Source: Pseudoduganella flava (lineage in GTDB: Bacteria; Pseudomonadota; Gammaproteobacteria; Burkholderiales; Burkholderiaceae_D). Taken from it: 64,000 nucleotides of DNA. Of the stretch, positions 1-7,870 are shown piece after piece. A model generated the notes under the pieces. The model made no database searches and was not told the DNA's origin. It saw only the letters and a list, made by a program, of their open reading frames with translations. A program made the position numbers and the translations under genes. Every line of letters begins with the position of its first letter. Position 1 is the stretch's first letter. The DNA lies in contig NZ_VLKW01000013.1 of NCBI RefSeq assembly GCF_007830495.1, positions 124,001 to 188,000 on the forward strand. The letters run 5' to 3'.

Positions 1-435
1 TTGCCGCTGTTCCTGCGCCTGCACGGCCGCCAGCGCCTTGCGCTCCTCGGCCTTCAGCGCATCGAGCTGGCGCGTGCGGGCGATCAGTTCAGGGTCCTGC
101 TCCGGGCGCATCGTCGCCTGGCGGGTAGCGAGCCAGTTGTCGAACGTCTCGCGCGCCGTGCGGCTGTTCGCCTCGGCCACCTTGTGCTTCTGGCGCGCCT
201 GATCGAGCGCCGCCTGGGCTTCCTCGCGCGTGCCTTCCGCCTCCTTCAGCGCCAGCTCGGCCGCGCCGTACTGCTGGCGGTCCGTGAACTGCTGCAGCTG
301 CAGCGGGGCTTCGACGAGGTTCAGGTTGTCGACGACCTTGCCGCCCAGCCCGATCAGGAAGCCGGCGAACAGCAGCGCGACGAGCCACAGGCCGCGCTGG
401 AACCATTTTTCGGAGAGGCGGAGGGCTTTGCTCAT
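1..435 (-). CDS. Membrane-anchored coiled-coil protein (3' end outside window)
   Basis: Last visible gene of the MoxR/VWA operon. It starts at 435 with an ATG that overlaps the stop of the NadR-like gene (ATGA). The visible 145 residues begin with a short basic stretch, then one hydrophobic membrane segment at about residues 17-35 (LWLVALLFAGFLIGLGGKVV). A long charged, Ala/Glu/Arg/Gln-rich region follows that reads as a coiled coil. No stop occurs before position 1, so the protein continues outside the window. No family is recognised. The overlap implies translational coupling to the upstream enzymes. A membrane tether or scaffold for the operon products is possible but is inference only. 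Confidence 0.7.
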   Translation of the reverse strand, partial: MSKALRLSEKWFQRGLWLVALLFAGFLIGLGGKVVDNLNLVEAPLQLQQFTDRQQYGAAELALKEAEGTREEAQAALDQARQKHKVAEANSRTARETFDNWLATRQATMRPEQDPELIARTRQLDALKAEERKALAAVQAQEQRQ

Positions 436-1484
436 GGTTGCTCCTTGAGGTAGGGAGGAAGGCCCAGCGCCTCGCGCGCGCGATCAACGCGCTGCGGCAA
501 CGCGCCTTCCAGGATGACATAAGGGATATGGCGCTCGGCCAGCGCGCGTTCGTACCACGCATGCTGCTTCAGCCGGAACGGGGGTTCGCGCCGCGTGCCG
601 TCCTGCACGAACGGGAAGTCCGGCGCGCACAGGAAGACCGCGTCATAAGGGCGTTCCGCAAGCCGGACGAGTTCGGGGTCCGCGCGGCCGAACAGGTCGA
701 GGCTGTAGAACAGCGTCGTCAATGGCGACGTGTCGCAACTGAGCCAGGCACACCCGTCGGCAGCAAGGCGCTCCTCGGCGTCGACCTGGCGGCGCGCGAT
801 GTGCAGCATGTCGTCGTATACCAGCCGGCCGTCGCACTGCTCCCACCACGTGCGGCCGAACTCCGGCACCCACGCGCTGCCGAGCGCACCTGCCAGCGCC
901 TCGGCCATCGTCGACTTGCCGCTCGACTCGCCGCCGAGGAAGCACGCGCGCCGCACGAAGTCCGCATACACCACCGGTGCCAGCTGCGCGCGGTGGCGAT
1001 GCACGTCGGCGCGCACCGCCGTCCCCGACACCGGCACCGCGCTGCGCGCGCGGTCCACGCAGACGTGGCGCACCGGATGGCCGAAGCAGCGCGCCAGCGT
1101 GGCGGCGAAGCCGTCGCCGTAATCCTCGCTGGTGAAGACGGCGTCCACGGTGCGTCCCAGCAGCGCGGTGCACAGCCATGCGACAAAAGTGCGATGCACG
1201 TCGTCCGGCGCGTCGTTGCCGGGCAGCCGGCGCAGCGGCAGGCTGCGCGCTGCGCACTGCTCCGCGAGGCGCGCGTCGTCCAGCACCAGCACGGTCGCCG
1301 CGGGGAACCGGCTGCGCAGCCAGCGTTCGCGCCGCGCCGGCGCGCAGCCGTCGAACTCGGGCTTCGTATAGCTGATCACAATCAGCTCGGCGCATTGCCG
1401 TGCCGCGTGGCCGATCACGAGCTCGTGCCCCAGGTGCAGCGGGCAGAACTTGCCCACCACGAGGCCGGTTCGAAACGCCGGCAT
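432..1484 (-). CDS. NadR-like NMN adenylyltransferase / ribosylnicotinamide kinase
   Basis: Bifunctional NAD-salvage enzyme of about 350 residues. The N-terminal nucleotidyltransferase fold has GKFCPLHLGH at residues 11-20 (the HxGH signature) and an SGTAVR motif near 152-157 corresponding to the ISxTxxR element. The C-terminal kinase half has a P-loop, GGESSGKST, near residue 184. E. coli NadR has the same two catalytic domains plus an N-terminal DNA-binding domain, which is absent here, so a purely enzymatic role is expected: NMN to NAD+, and nicotinamide riboside to NMN. The ATG at 1484 shares bases with the stop of the upstream ligase-like gene (TGATG), fixing the start. Its place in a MoxR/VWA operon rather than with other NAD genes is unusual. 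Confidence 0.85.
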   Translation of the reverse strand: MPAFRTGLVVGKFCPLHLGHELVIGHAARQCAELIVISYTKPEFDGCAPARRERWLRSRFPAATVLVLDDARLAEQCAARSLPLRRLPGNDAPDDVHRTFVAWLCTALLGRTVDAVFTSEDYGDGFAATLARCFGHPVRHVCVDRARSAVPVSGTAVRADVHRHRAQLAPVVYADFVRRACFLGGESSGKSTMAEALAGALGSAWVPEFGRTWWEQCDGRLVYDDMLHIARRQVDAEERLAADGCAWLSCDTSPLTTLFYSLDLFGRADPELVRLAERPYDAVFLCAPDFPFVQDGTRREPPFRLKQHAWYERALAERHIPYVILEGALPQRVDRAREALGLPPYLKEQP

Positions 1485-2836
1485 CACCCGAGCGCCTCCG
1501 CCAGGTCGGACGTGTATTGCACCACCTTGTCTTCCTCCTTCAGCAATGCGACGCGCAGCGGCACGGGACCGAGCAGCGCTTGCAATGCGGTGCGCGCTGC
1601 CTGCGACCACGGCTGGCCGTGCGCATCGAGCCGTACCGTCACGGCGCCATCGCGGGCCTGGTGGACGGCGAAGTGCGCCAGGGGCAGCGCCTGCAGCGCA
1701 TGCGTCACATCGATATTGTTCACCCAGCTGCCGTCGGCGCACCGGTAGCGCACCGGCGCGCGGCCGGACAATGCCCGCAGCACCGGCCCATCCGGCGTAT
1801 CGGCAAGCGCCGCGTAATCGCCGGTGCGGTAGCGCAGCAACGGCAGGCAGGTATTGAATCCGCCGGTGACGACGACCTCGCCGCGCGCGCCCGGCGCCAC
1901 CGGCCTGCCGGCACCGTCCAGGATCTCGACGTAAAGCTCCGGCTGCAGCAGCAGGTGGCCGTCGCACCGCTCGTCATGCACGGCCACCGGTCCCACCTCG
2001 TTCATCGAATAGATGTCCAGCACGGGACAGCCGAACCGTTCCGCCAGCGCCTGCCGCAACCCCGGCAGCAGTTGCATCGACACCGACAGCAGCGCCTTCG
2101 GCCGCCACGTCATCGGCAGGCGCAGCAGCTCGGCGAACGAGATCGGGTCGCCCGAGATCACTTCCGGCGCCATCGCGTCGAGGTAGCGCGCGCGGTCGGC
2201 CGGGTCGCGCCAGTCGCCGGGGTGCAGGTTCAGTTTCGCCAGGCCCGATTCGCCCATCGTCGGCGTCACCGACACATAAGTGAAGCAGCGCCGCTGGCAG
2301 CCGAGCAGGATCACGCCCACCTGCCCCGCACCATGACGCAGCGTGACGCCAAAGCGGGCCAGTGCCCGCTTGTGGTAGGCCAGGTAGCGTGCGGCCACCA
2401 GCGGCAGCGACGGCACCTGCAGCGGGTGCCCGGTCGTGCCCGTGGTGCGGAAGTTGAGCAGGCGCGTCACGTCGACGTCGTCCGGCACGAAGCGCGTCAC
2501 GTCCTGTGCCAGGTCGGCGCGCGCGACGATCGGCAGCGCGCCGAGCGTGGCGGGCGGCGCGCCGAGGGCACGGTAGTAAGGCACGCGCCGCAACGTATCG
2601 GCGACGAACGCCGCCAGCCACGGCGGTTCGACGCCGGCCCGCCATGCGAACGGCTGCGCAGGGATGACCTCTTCGAAGCGCCGCGCCAGTTCGACTTCTT
2701 CGGCCAGCAGGCGGTTGCCGCTGCGGTTGCGATACAGCGGCGCCGCCGGGTGTTCGCGCATGAACGCCAGCATGTGCCGCCCCGCGTCGGTCAGCGTGGG
2801 GTAGCGCTCCGCGTCCGTTGCCCCGCTATCGCTCAT
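1484..2836 (-). CDS. PaaK/CapK-like AMP-forming ligase
   Basis: About 450 residues resembling phenylacetate-CoA ligase and capsule-associated CapK adenylating enzymes. The adenylate-binding P-loop FRTTGTTGHP lies near residues 126-135. Further features are the SMNEVGPV segment, the LRYRTGDY motif typical of the A8 region, and a C-terminal regulatory-type domain. Such enzymes activate a carboxylate with ATP to an acyl-AMP and usually transfer it to CoA. The true substrate cannot be read from sequence, and no phenylacetate pathway genes are nearby. I chose the ATG at 2836 because it overlaps the upstream stop as ATGA; an ATG at 2848 is possible. It lies directly before the NadR-like gene with overlapping codons, so co-translation is likely. 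Confidence 0.75.
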   Translation of the reverse strand: MSDSGATDAERYPTLTDAGRHMLAFMREHPAAPLYRNRSGNRLLAEEVELARRFEEVIPAQPFAWRAGVEPPWLAAFVADTLRRVPYYRALGAPPATLGALPIVARADLAQDVTRFVPDDVDVTRLLNFRTTGTTGHPLQVPSLPLVAARYLAYHKRALARFGVTLRHGAGQVGVILLGCQRRCFTYVSVTPTMGESGLAKLNLHPGDWRDPADRARYLDAMAPEVISGDPISFAELLRLPMTWRPKALLSVSMQLLPGLRQALAERFGCPVLDIYSMNEVGPVAVHDERCDGHLLLQPELYVEILDGAGRPVAPGARGEVVVTGGFNTCLPLLRYRTGDYAALADTPDGPVLRALSGRAPVRYRCADGSWVNNIDVTHALQALPLAHFAVHQARDGAVTVRLDAHGQPWSQAARTALQALLGPVPLRVALLKEEDKVVQYTSDLAEALG

Positions 2837-3432
2837 TCGCGCGACCATTTGTCCGCCGCTTCCTCGGCGGCCTGCCGCGCCAGCGCTTCCCGGATCGCGC
2901 GGGCCCGTTGTTCCGCCGCGCGGCTTGCTTCGAGCAGCCGGCGCCGTTCGATGCCGCTGATGGCCGCCAGCCGGTCCGCCGCCTGCTCGGCGGTCTCGCC
3001 CGCCGGGCGCCAACCGAGCGTGGCCAGGGTCATGCGCACGAGTTCCTCGCGCCGCTCGGGGTCCGCGGCAAACTGGCGCGCGCGGGTTGCGGCCGCCAGT
3101 TCGAGGGCAGTCGGTCCGATCAGCGTCAGCAGGCGCGCCTGCTCCGGCTGCGCGGCAGCGAAGCAGTCGTCAGCCAGCAGCCAGGCCAGCAGCGCGACGA
3201 CCGCCAGGTATTCCGCATTGCCGTCCGCCGCCAGGCGTTGCAGCGCGTCGACGGACAGCCTGGTGCCGAGCCCTCCGGCCACGTCGTTCACGAGCGCCGC
3301 CACGTACAGCGTGCCCTCGACGCCGATGCGCGGCGGCGCGGCGAAGTCGGGCGGCGTATCGGCGAGCCGCCGCGTCAGCACTTCCAGCGCGGCGTGCGGC
3401 ATGGTCAGCAGCGCCGTCTTCCGTGTCGTCAT
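2833..3432 (-). CDS. Uncharacterised 199-residue protein of the MoxR/VWA operon
   Basis: Not recognised. It is mostly alpha-helical by composition, without signal peptide or clear membrane segment, and its last 60 residues are rich in Ala, Glu and Arg and probably form a coiled coil. Both ends overlap neighbours by four bases: its ATG at 3432 overlaps the VWA gene stop, and its stop overlaps the ligase start. It is therefore embedded in the translational chain of the operon. It may be one of the accessory subunits seen in MoxR-vWA systems. That is inference from position only. Confidence 0.75.
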   Translation of the reverse strand: MTTRKTALLTMPHAALEVLTRRLADTPPDFAAPPRIGVEGTLYVAALVNDVAGGLGTRLSVDALQRLAADGNAEYLAVVALLAWLLADDCFAAAQPEQARLLTLIGPTALELAAATRARQFAADPERREELVRMTLATLGWRPAGETAEQAADRLAAISGIERRRLLEASRAAEQRARAIREALARQAAEEAADKWSRE

Positions 3433-5192
3433 GCGCGCCGCCCCGCGTCGGCGTAATGGCGGCGGCTGAATACGCGGGCAAATTCCAGCAAGTCTTCCAT
3501 CTTCTGGATCGCACTGATCTGCCAACCCTGCTCGCGCTCGGCGCGCTGCAGCGTGTCGTAGGCAGGCACGCCGCCCGCCTTGCCCCGCTCGATGAACCAC
3601 GACGACAGGTTCAGCGCCATCGTACCGCCGGCCCCGGCGGCACGCAGCGCCGCCGCCGCGACGTCCCAGCCGCTGTTGCGGCGCTCGTCGGCGGCGAACA
3701 GCGTGTCGATGCCTTCGTCCGAGATCATCAGCAGGTGCGTGGGGCGCCGTCCGGGACGCGGCCGCAAGCCGGGTCCACACCAGGTATCGCGCAACCGATG
3801 GATGGGGAACGCCGTGCCGCCACCGAAATACCCCGTCAATACGGCCAGGATGCACTGCTCGTCGCGCGTGAAGCCATCCGTCTCCAGCACCTCGTGCTTC
3901 CCGCTCCACAGCGTGACGCGCACGGACGCGCCGGCGCGCAGCGCGGACAGCGCGATCACGGCGCCGGCCAGCGCCAGCCACGACGTCGCCACCCGCGGGT
4001 TGGGCATCGAACCGGAACTGTCCACGTACATGTCGAGGTCCATCGGCAGCACCTGCTCCGTGCTGCCCGCTTCGCGGCCATACGTGCGCTTGAACGTCGT
4101 CACGCCCGGGATCGGCACCGGCGCCAGCGCGAGACTGTGCAGCCAGTCGATCTCGTCGAGCGGATCGCCGATGTTCCACGGCTCGTGCCCTTCCAGCTGC
4201 GGTTCTTCGACTTCCGGCGCGCGCCGCGCGGGGAACGGCACCAGATGCGGCAATGCGCGCTCGCGGTAGTAGCGCACCGCGATCTCGACGTCCGTCAGCT
4301 TCACGCCGGCCGCACGCAGCATCTCGCCATACGCGAACGGTTCGCGGCACTGGCCTTGCGGCACGTCCGGCAAGGGCGGGCGCTCGTCCGCCTGGCCCGC
4401 TTCGTCGAGGCCCGAAATCAGCGGATCGTGCACCGGGTGCAGCGCCCCTTGCAGCTCTTCCCGGTCGACGCCCAACGCGCCAGCGGGCTCCGCGCCGGCG
4501 CAGGCCTCCAGCGTATCGAGCAGCTCGGGCGGCACCCGGCTATCGTCCACCAGGTAAGGCAGCAGCAACGTGGCGAAGCGGCCGGCGCCGTCGAGCCAGT
4601 CGTTCGCGTACACCCGAACCAGGCGAGCGCCCAGCCAGGCGTCCGTCGCCCGGGCGGCATCGGCGCCGGCACCCAGCTGGCCCTTGCGCTGCCACAGTTC
4701 TTCGCAGATGCCCATGTACAGCTGCCACACCTGCCCGCTCGCGGACGCTTCGTCGCGTGCCGCCAGCACCGCGTAGATGTCGGCGATCCGCAGGCCGGCC
4801 TGGCGTTGCAGCCGGTCGTTGATGAACAGGTCCGTGTACAGGTTGGCGATCATCGGCGCGTGCCGCTCGAGCGTCGGCAATGCGGCGCGGATGCGTGCGA
4901 GCAGGCGCAGGTGATCGGTCACGCTGGCCGGCGCCAGCACGTGGTGGCCAATCTCGTGCGCGAGGATTTCGGTGGCATAGCCCTCCAGGCCGTGCCGGCA
5001 CACCGCCTCGAGGTCGATCACGACGCGCTGGTCGGCCAGCCGGATCATCGCGAAGCTGCCCTGCAATCCCTCGGCCGCCGCCTCGATCGTGTGCGCGCAC
5101 AGCAGCGGCTCGCCCAGCCGGGTGTAGCGGCTCCATGCCGCCAGTGCGTCCGGCCATGCGGCGCGCCATGCCTGCAGGATCGTCTCGCTCAT
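3429..5192 (-). CDS. VWA-domain protein with zinc-metallopeptidase motif
   Basis: A 587-residue protein with two parts. The N-terminal half has the zincin signature AHEIGHH near residues 80-86, followed by an acidic region of helices. The C-terminal third is a von Willebrand factor A domain with the MIDAS motif VDSSGSM near residues 386-392 and a downstream GGGTAFP segment. VWA proteins encoded beside MoxR ATPases act as the ATPase's adaptor for substrates. The HExxH motif suggests the protein may also hydrolyse peptides. ATG at 5192 overlaps the upstream stop (ATGA). Genes on both sides overlap, so all are probably made together. The metal-binding function is predicted, not demonstrated; the third ligand was not assigned. 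Confidence 0.85.
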   Translation of the reverse strand: MSETILQAWRAAWPDALAAWSRYTRLGEPLLCAHTIEAAAEGLQGSFAMIRLADQRVVIDLEAVCRHGLEGYATEILAHEIGHHVLAPASVTDHLRLLARIRAALPTLERHAPMIANLYTDLFINDRLQRQAGLRIADIYAVLAARDEASASGQVWQLYMGICEELWQRKGQLGAGADAARATDAWLGARLVRVYANDWLDGAGRFATLLLPYLVDDSRVPPELLDTLEACAGAEPAGALGVDREELQGALHPVHDPLISGLDEAGQADERPPLPDVPQGQCREPFAYGEMLRAAGVKLTDVEIAVRYYRERALPHLVPFPARRAPEVEEPQLEGHEPWNIGDPLDEIDWLHSLALAPVPIPGVTTFKRTYGREAGSTEQVLPMDLDMYVDSSGSMPNPRVATSWLALAGAVIALSALRAGASVRVTLWSGKHEVLETDGFTRDEQCILAVLTGYFGGGTAFPIHRLRDTWCGPGLRPRPGRRPTHLLMISDEGIDTLFAADERRNSGWDVAAAALRAAGAGGTMALNLSSWFIERGKAGGVPAYDTLQRAEREQGWQISAIQKMEDLLEFARVFSRRHYADAGRRA

Positions 5193-6163
5193 GGCAGCGG
5201 CAGCAGGCGGATCGCGTGCGTGTACGGCGACGTCACGGCGACAGTATGGTGGTTGCACGTGATGCGCAAGCCATCGGGCGGCAGGTCGAGCGCGATCGTG
5301 CGCGTGCCGAGCCGCAGCTGCCCGCGCTCCAGCTTCACCTCCGGATGATCGCCCCGAGGCGCCGCTGCCGCGTACTCGGCGGCGCTGGCTCCCAGCAGTA
5401 CCGCGCCGTGCCGGTCGGCCAGCAGCAGGTGATGGCGCTCGCCGCCATCGACGACGAAGCCGTCGCCCCACGGCCGCAATGCGGGCGGCATCGCGAACGC
5501 GCCGCCCAGGCCCGCGAAGGCGCCGCAAGCGACGTCCGCATCGCGCGCGTTCCACCATGGGTCCTCCGCCAGGGCCGCGGCGCTGCTGGCCCAGTCGCTC
5601 GACGGTGGCAAGCCCACGGCGGCCAGCGCCAGCGCTTCCGGCAAGCCGGCAGCGGCGGCCAGCGCGCCGCCGCGCAGGTGCGCCATGCCGGCGCGCCATG
5701 CGAGCAGCTGGCCGAGCGCCGCGAGCTGCCGGGTGTCGCCGGCCTGCGCCGCCAGCGCCGCCATGTCGGTTCGCCACTGGGCTCCGCGGCCGCCGTGCGC
5801 CGCGACATACAGCCAGGCATTCGTCAGCATGCCCAGCACCTGCGCCGGCGCGGTGGCGAGCAGCGCACCGCACGGCTGCGCCAGCACGCGCCACAGTTCG
5901 CACACTTGCGCGGTACGGGCCGCCTGCGCCGGATCGGCCGCGCCGACCAGCAACGCGGTATCCAGCGCCGCCACCACGGCCGCGGTCACCCGCGCGGCAT
6001 CGCATTGCGCGACCGCCTGCGCCACCGGGTCGACGGCCTGTTCGATGAACGCGGACAGTGTCGCGCCGTCGAACCCGGGGCCGGCATGGCGCGCCATCTC
6101 TATGCGGCGGTTCAGCTGGGAGCGTGCGGCGGCCAGCGCGGCGGCGAGGACGGCGGAGACCAT
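5189..6163 (-). CDS. Probable beta-propeller (bpX-like) partner of MoxR-VWA
   Basis: A 324-residue protein with no recognised enzymatic motif. The first 220 residues are Ala-rich and helical. The last 100 residues alternate short hydrophobic strands with Gly and His turns (DGFVVDGGERHHLLLADRHG, then LRLGTRTIALDLPP and HTVAVTSPYTHAIRLLPLP). This pattern resembles the beta-propeller-related bpX domains found with MoxR and vWA in ternary systems. Its position between MoxR (one base after the MoxR stop, TGAcATG) and VWA supports that reading. A profile search against the bpX families would decide. Confidence 0.6.
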   Translation of the reverse strand: MVSAVLAAALAAARSQLNRRIEMARHAGPGFDGATLSAFIEQAVDPVAQAVAQCDAARVTAAVVAALDTALLVGAADPAQAARTAQVCELWRVLAQPCGALLATAPAQVLGMLTNAWLYVAAHGGRGAQWRTDMAALAAQAGDTRQLAALGQLLAWRAGMAHLRGGALAAAAGLPEALALAAVGLPPSSDWASSAAALAEDPWWNARDADVACGAFAGLGGAFAMPPALRPWGDGFVVDGGERHHLLLADRHGAVLLGASAAEYAAAAPRGDHPEVKLERGQLRLGTRTIALDLPPDGLRITCNHHTVAVTSPYTHAIRLLPLP

Positions 6164-6164
6164 G

Positions 6165-7742
6165 TCAGCGCGAACGCAGCCACGCCAGGTAATTGGTGTA
6201 GCGCTGGTGCAGGTACTTCAGCTTCAGCAGGTCGTCGTACTGGGGGCCATACAGCTTGCGCCCCTTGACCAGCTGGTCGATGGTGCGCTCGATCTTCGCC
6301 AGGCGCGTGCGGGTGTCCCGTTCGCTGACGCCGTCGAGCCCCTGCGCGAACTGGCGCGCCAGTTCGCCGACCGGATCGTTGCGGTCCAGGTCGAGCCGGT
6401 CATACTCGGCGCATGCCAGGTCGAACAGGTGGCGCAGCCAGCCCAGCCGGTCGGTGCGGAACGCCGCGTGCTCGGGCAGGCCGAAGAACGGCGCGTCGAG
6501 ATCGGGCTGCAGCTTGTCGTGCAGGACGAACGGCAGGATCTGGCGCAGGTCCTCCAGTTCCACTTCGCCATTGCCGCGGAAGTAGGCCAGCGCTTTCGCA
6601 TACACCAGCAACGTCATCAGGTTGCGCTCCGAGACCCCGTTGCGGGTCTGGCAGCCCAGGTCCTTCAGCCGGTCGCGCCCGTCGTCGGCCGCGACGACCT
6701 GCTGCCAATCGACGCCGGACAGCCGGGCCGTGTCCTTCGTCATGTATTCGAACTGGCCGCCGGCCGTTTCCATCAGCTCGAACTGGCTGGCGAAGAATTC
6801 GAGGCGGCGGCGCACCGGTTCGGGGATCTCGACGGCCCGCACCGCGTCGCCCAGCGCGTCGAGCTGTTCCGGCGTGAACACCAGCTCCGCCGGCACGAGC
6901 TCCTCCGGCTTCAGGTTTTCCTCGATGCGCGCCAGCAGGTCGCCCAGGAAGCGCGGGTTGAACGCCAGCGCCTGCACCACCACGTCGATGCGGTCGCGCA
7001 GCGCCTCGATGACCTGGTACGTGCCGCCGCCCTGCTCGTCGTTCGCCGTCAGGAACCACGCCGCTTCCGGGCATTCGTAGATCTGGTTCAGCACTTCGGC
7101 GTAGTTATCGCTCATCACGGTGAGGAGCGCGCTCTGCGTGCGGGTGGGGATGCGGTTGTACTCGTCGATGATCTTCACGCGCATGCCCAGCCACGCGCGC
7201 CAGGCGATGCGGATCTGGTCCATGCTTTGCGCGTTGACGAGATCGGCCGGCAGCGGGTTGCCCAGCAGGTCGGCGATCGTCATCTGCGGGTGGCCGTGCT
7301 GCATGCCGCGCTTGACGTCCTTCACCGAGGCGCCGGACAGCACGCCCATCAGGATCGCACTGGCCGTCTTGCCGCGTCCCGGCCCGCCGACGATCAGGCA
7401 CTTGCGGCGCGCCGCGAACGTCAACAGCGGCAGCAGCACGAAGCTTGAATAGCTTTGCGCCGACGGCAGCGTCAACAGGCGCTTGCTGTCGCCCACGCGG
7501 TAGCTCTGGTGCGGCCCGTCGTTGTACTCGATGTCGTAGTGCGGACTGATGATCGCGTTGTTGACGATCCAGAAGTAAGCCTGGCGCAGCTTCTCGTCCA
7601 GCGCCTGCCCGGCCTCCTCACCTTCGGGCGCGACAGCGGCCGGACCGCGATACAGGTCGGCGACGTCGAACTGGCGCGGCTTGGGCGCCGCCTTCGGATT
7701 CGTCGGCGCCTGCGACAGGTGTTTGAACAGGTTGAAGGCCAT
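6165..7742 (-). CDS. MoxR-family AAA+ ATPase
   Basis: First gene of the operon, 525 residues from the ATG at 7742. Walker A is GGPGRGKTAS near residues 118-127. Walker B is VKIIDEYNRI near residues 186-195, followed by a sensor segment (AWFLTANDEQGGGTYQVIEALRDRI) typical of MoxR proteins. MoxR ATPases form hexameric rings that remodel or activate partner proteins together with a VWA adaptor, which here is encoded two genes downstream. A GTG at 7769 could extend the N-terminus by nine residues. I prefer the ATG because a -10-like TATACT lies at 7771-7776, which would put the transcript start downstream of that GTG. The long C-terminal extension beyond the AAA+ core is unassigned. Confidence 0.88.
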   Translation of the reverse strand: MAFNLFKHLSQAPTNPKAAPKPRQFDVADLYRGPAAVAPEGEEAGQALDEKLRQAYFWIVNNAIISPHYDIEYNDGPHQSYRVGDSKRLLTLPSAQSYSSFVLLPLLTFAARRKCLIVGGPGRGKTASAILMGVLSGASVKDVKRGMQHGHPQMTIADLLGNPLPADLVNAQSMDQIRIAWRAWLGMRVKIIDEYNRIPTRTQSALLTVMSDNYAEVLNQIYECPEAAWFLTANDEQGGGTYQVIEALRDRIDVVVQALAFNPRFLGDLLARIEENLKPEELVPAELVFTPEQLDALGDAVRAVEIPEPVRRRLEFFASQFELMETAGGQFEYMTKDTARLSGVDWQQVVAADDGRDRLKDLGCQTRNGVSERNLMTLLVYAKALAYFRGNGEVELEDLRQILPFVLHDKLQPDLDAPFFGLPEHAAFRTDRLGWLRHLFDLACAEYDRLDLDRNDPVGELARQFAQGLDGVSERDTRTRLAKIERTIDQLVKGRKLYGPQYDDLLKLKYLHQRYTNYLAWLRSR

Positions 7743-7770
7743 ACCGGAGCGGGAGGTGGAAGATGCCACA

Positions 7771-7776
7771 AGTATA
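7771..7776 (-). promoter_or_regulatory. Candidate -10 box of the MoxR operon
   Basis: TATACT on the minus strand, about 29 bases before the MoxR ATG. No convincing -35 hexamer is found at 16-18 bases, so this is a weak call based on one element and its position. Confidence 0.35.
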
Positions 7777-7818
7777 CCGGACTAACCCAGGCACAAATAC
7801 AGGCATCAATCCAGGCAT

Positions 7819-7853
7819 AAAAAAACCGCCGGGCTCACGCACCGGCGGTTTTC
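7819..7853 (-). terminator. Rho-independent terminator of pnp
   Basis: On the minus strand an 8-bp perfect stem, ACCGCCGG paired with CCGGCGGT (7825-7832 and 7842-7849), with a nine-base loop is followed by a run of T residues. It lies 18 bases after the pnp stop codon. Confidence 0.9.
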
Positions 7854-7870
7854 AGTTTGCAGCGAGAGGC

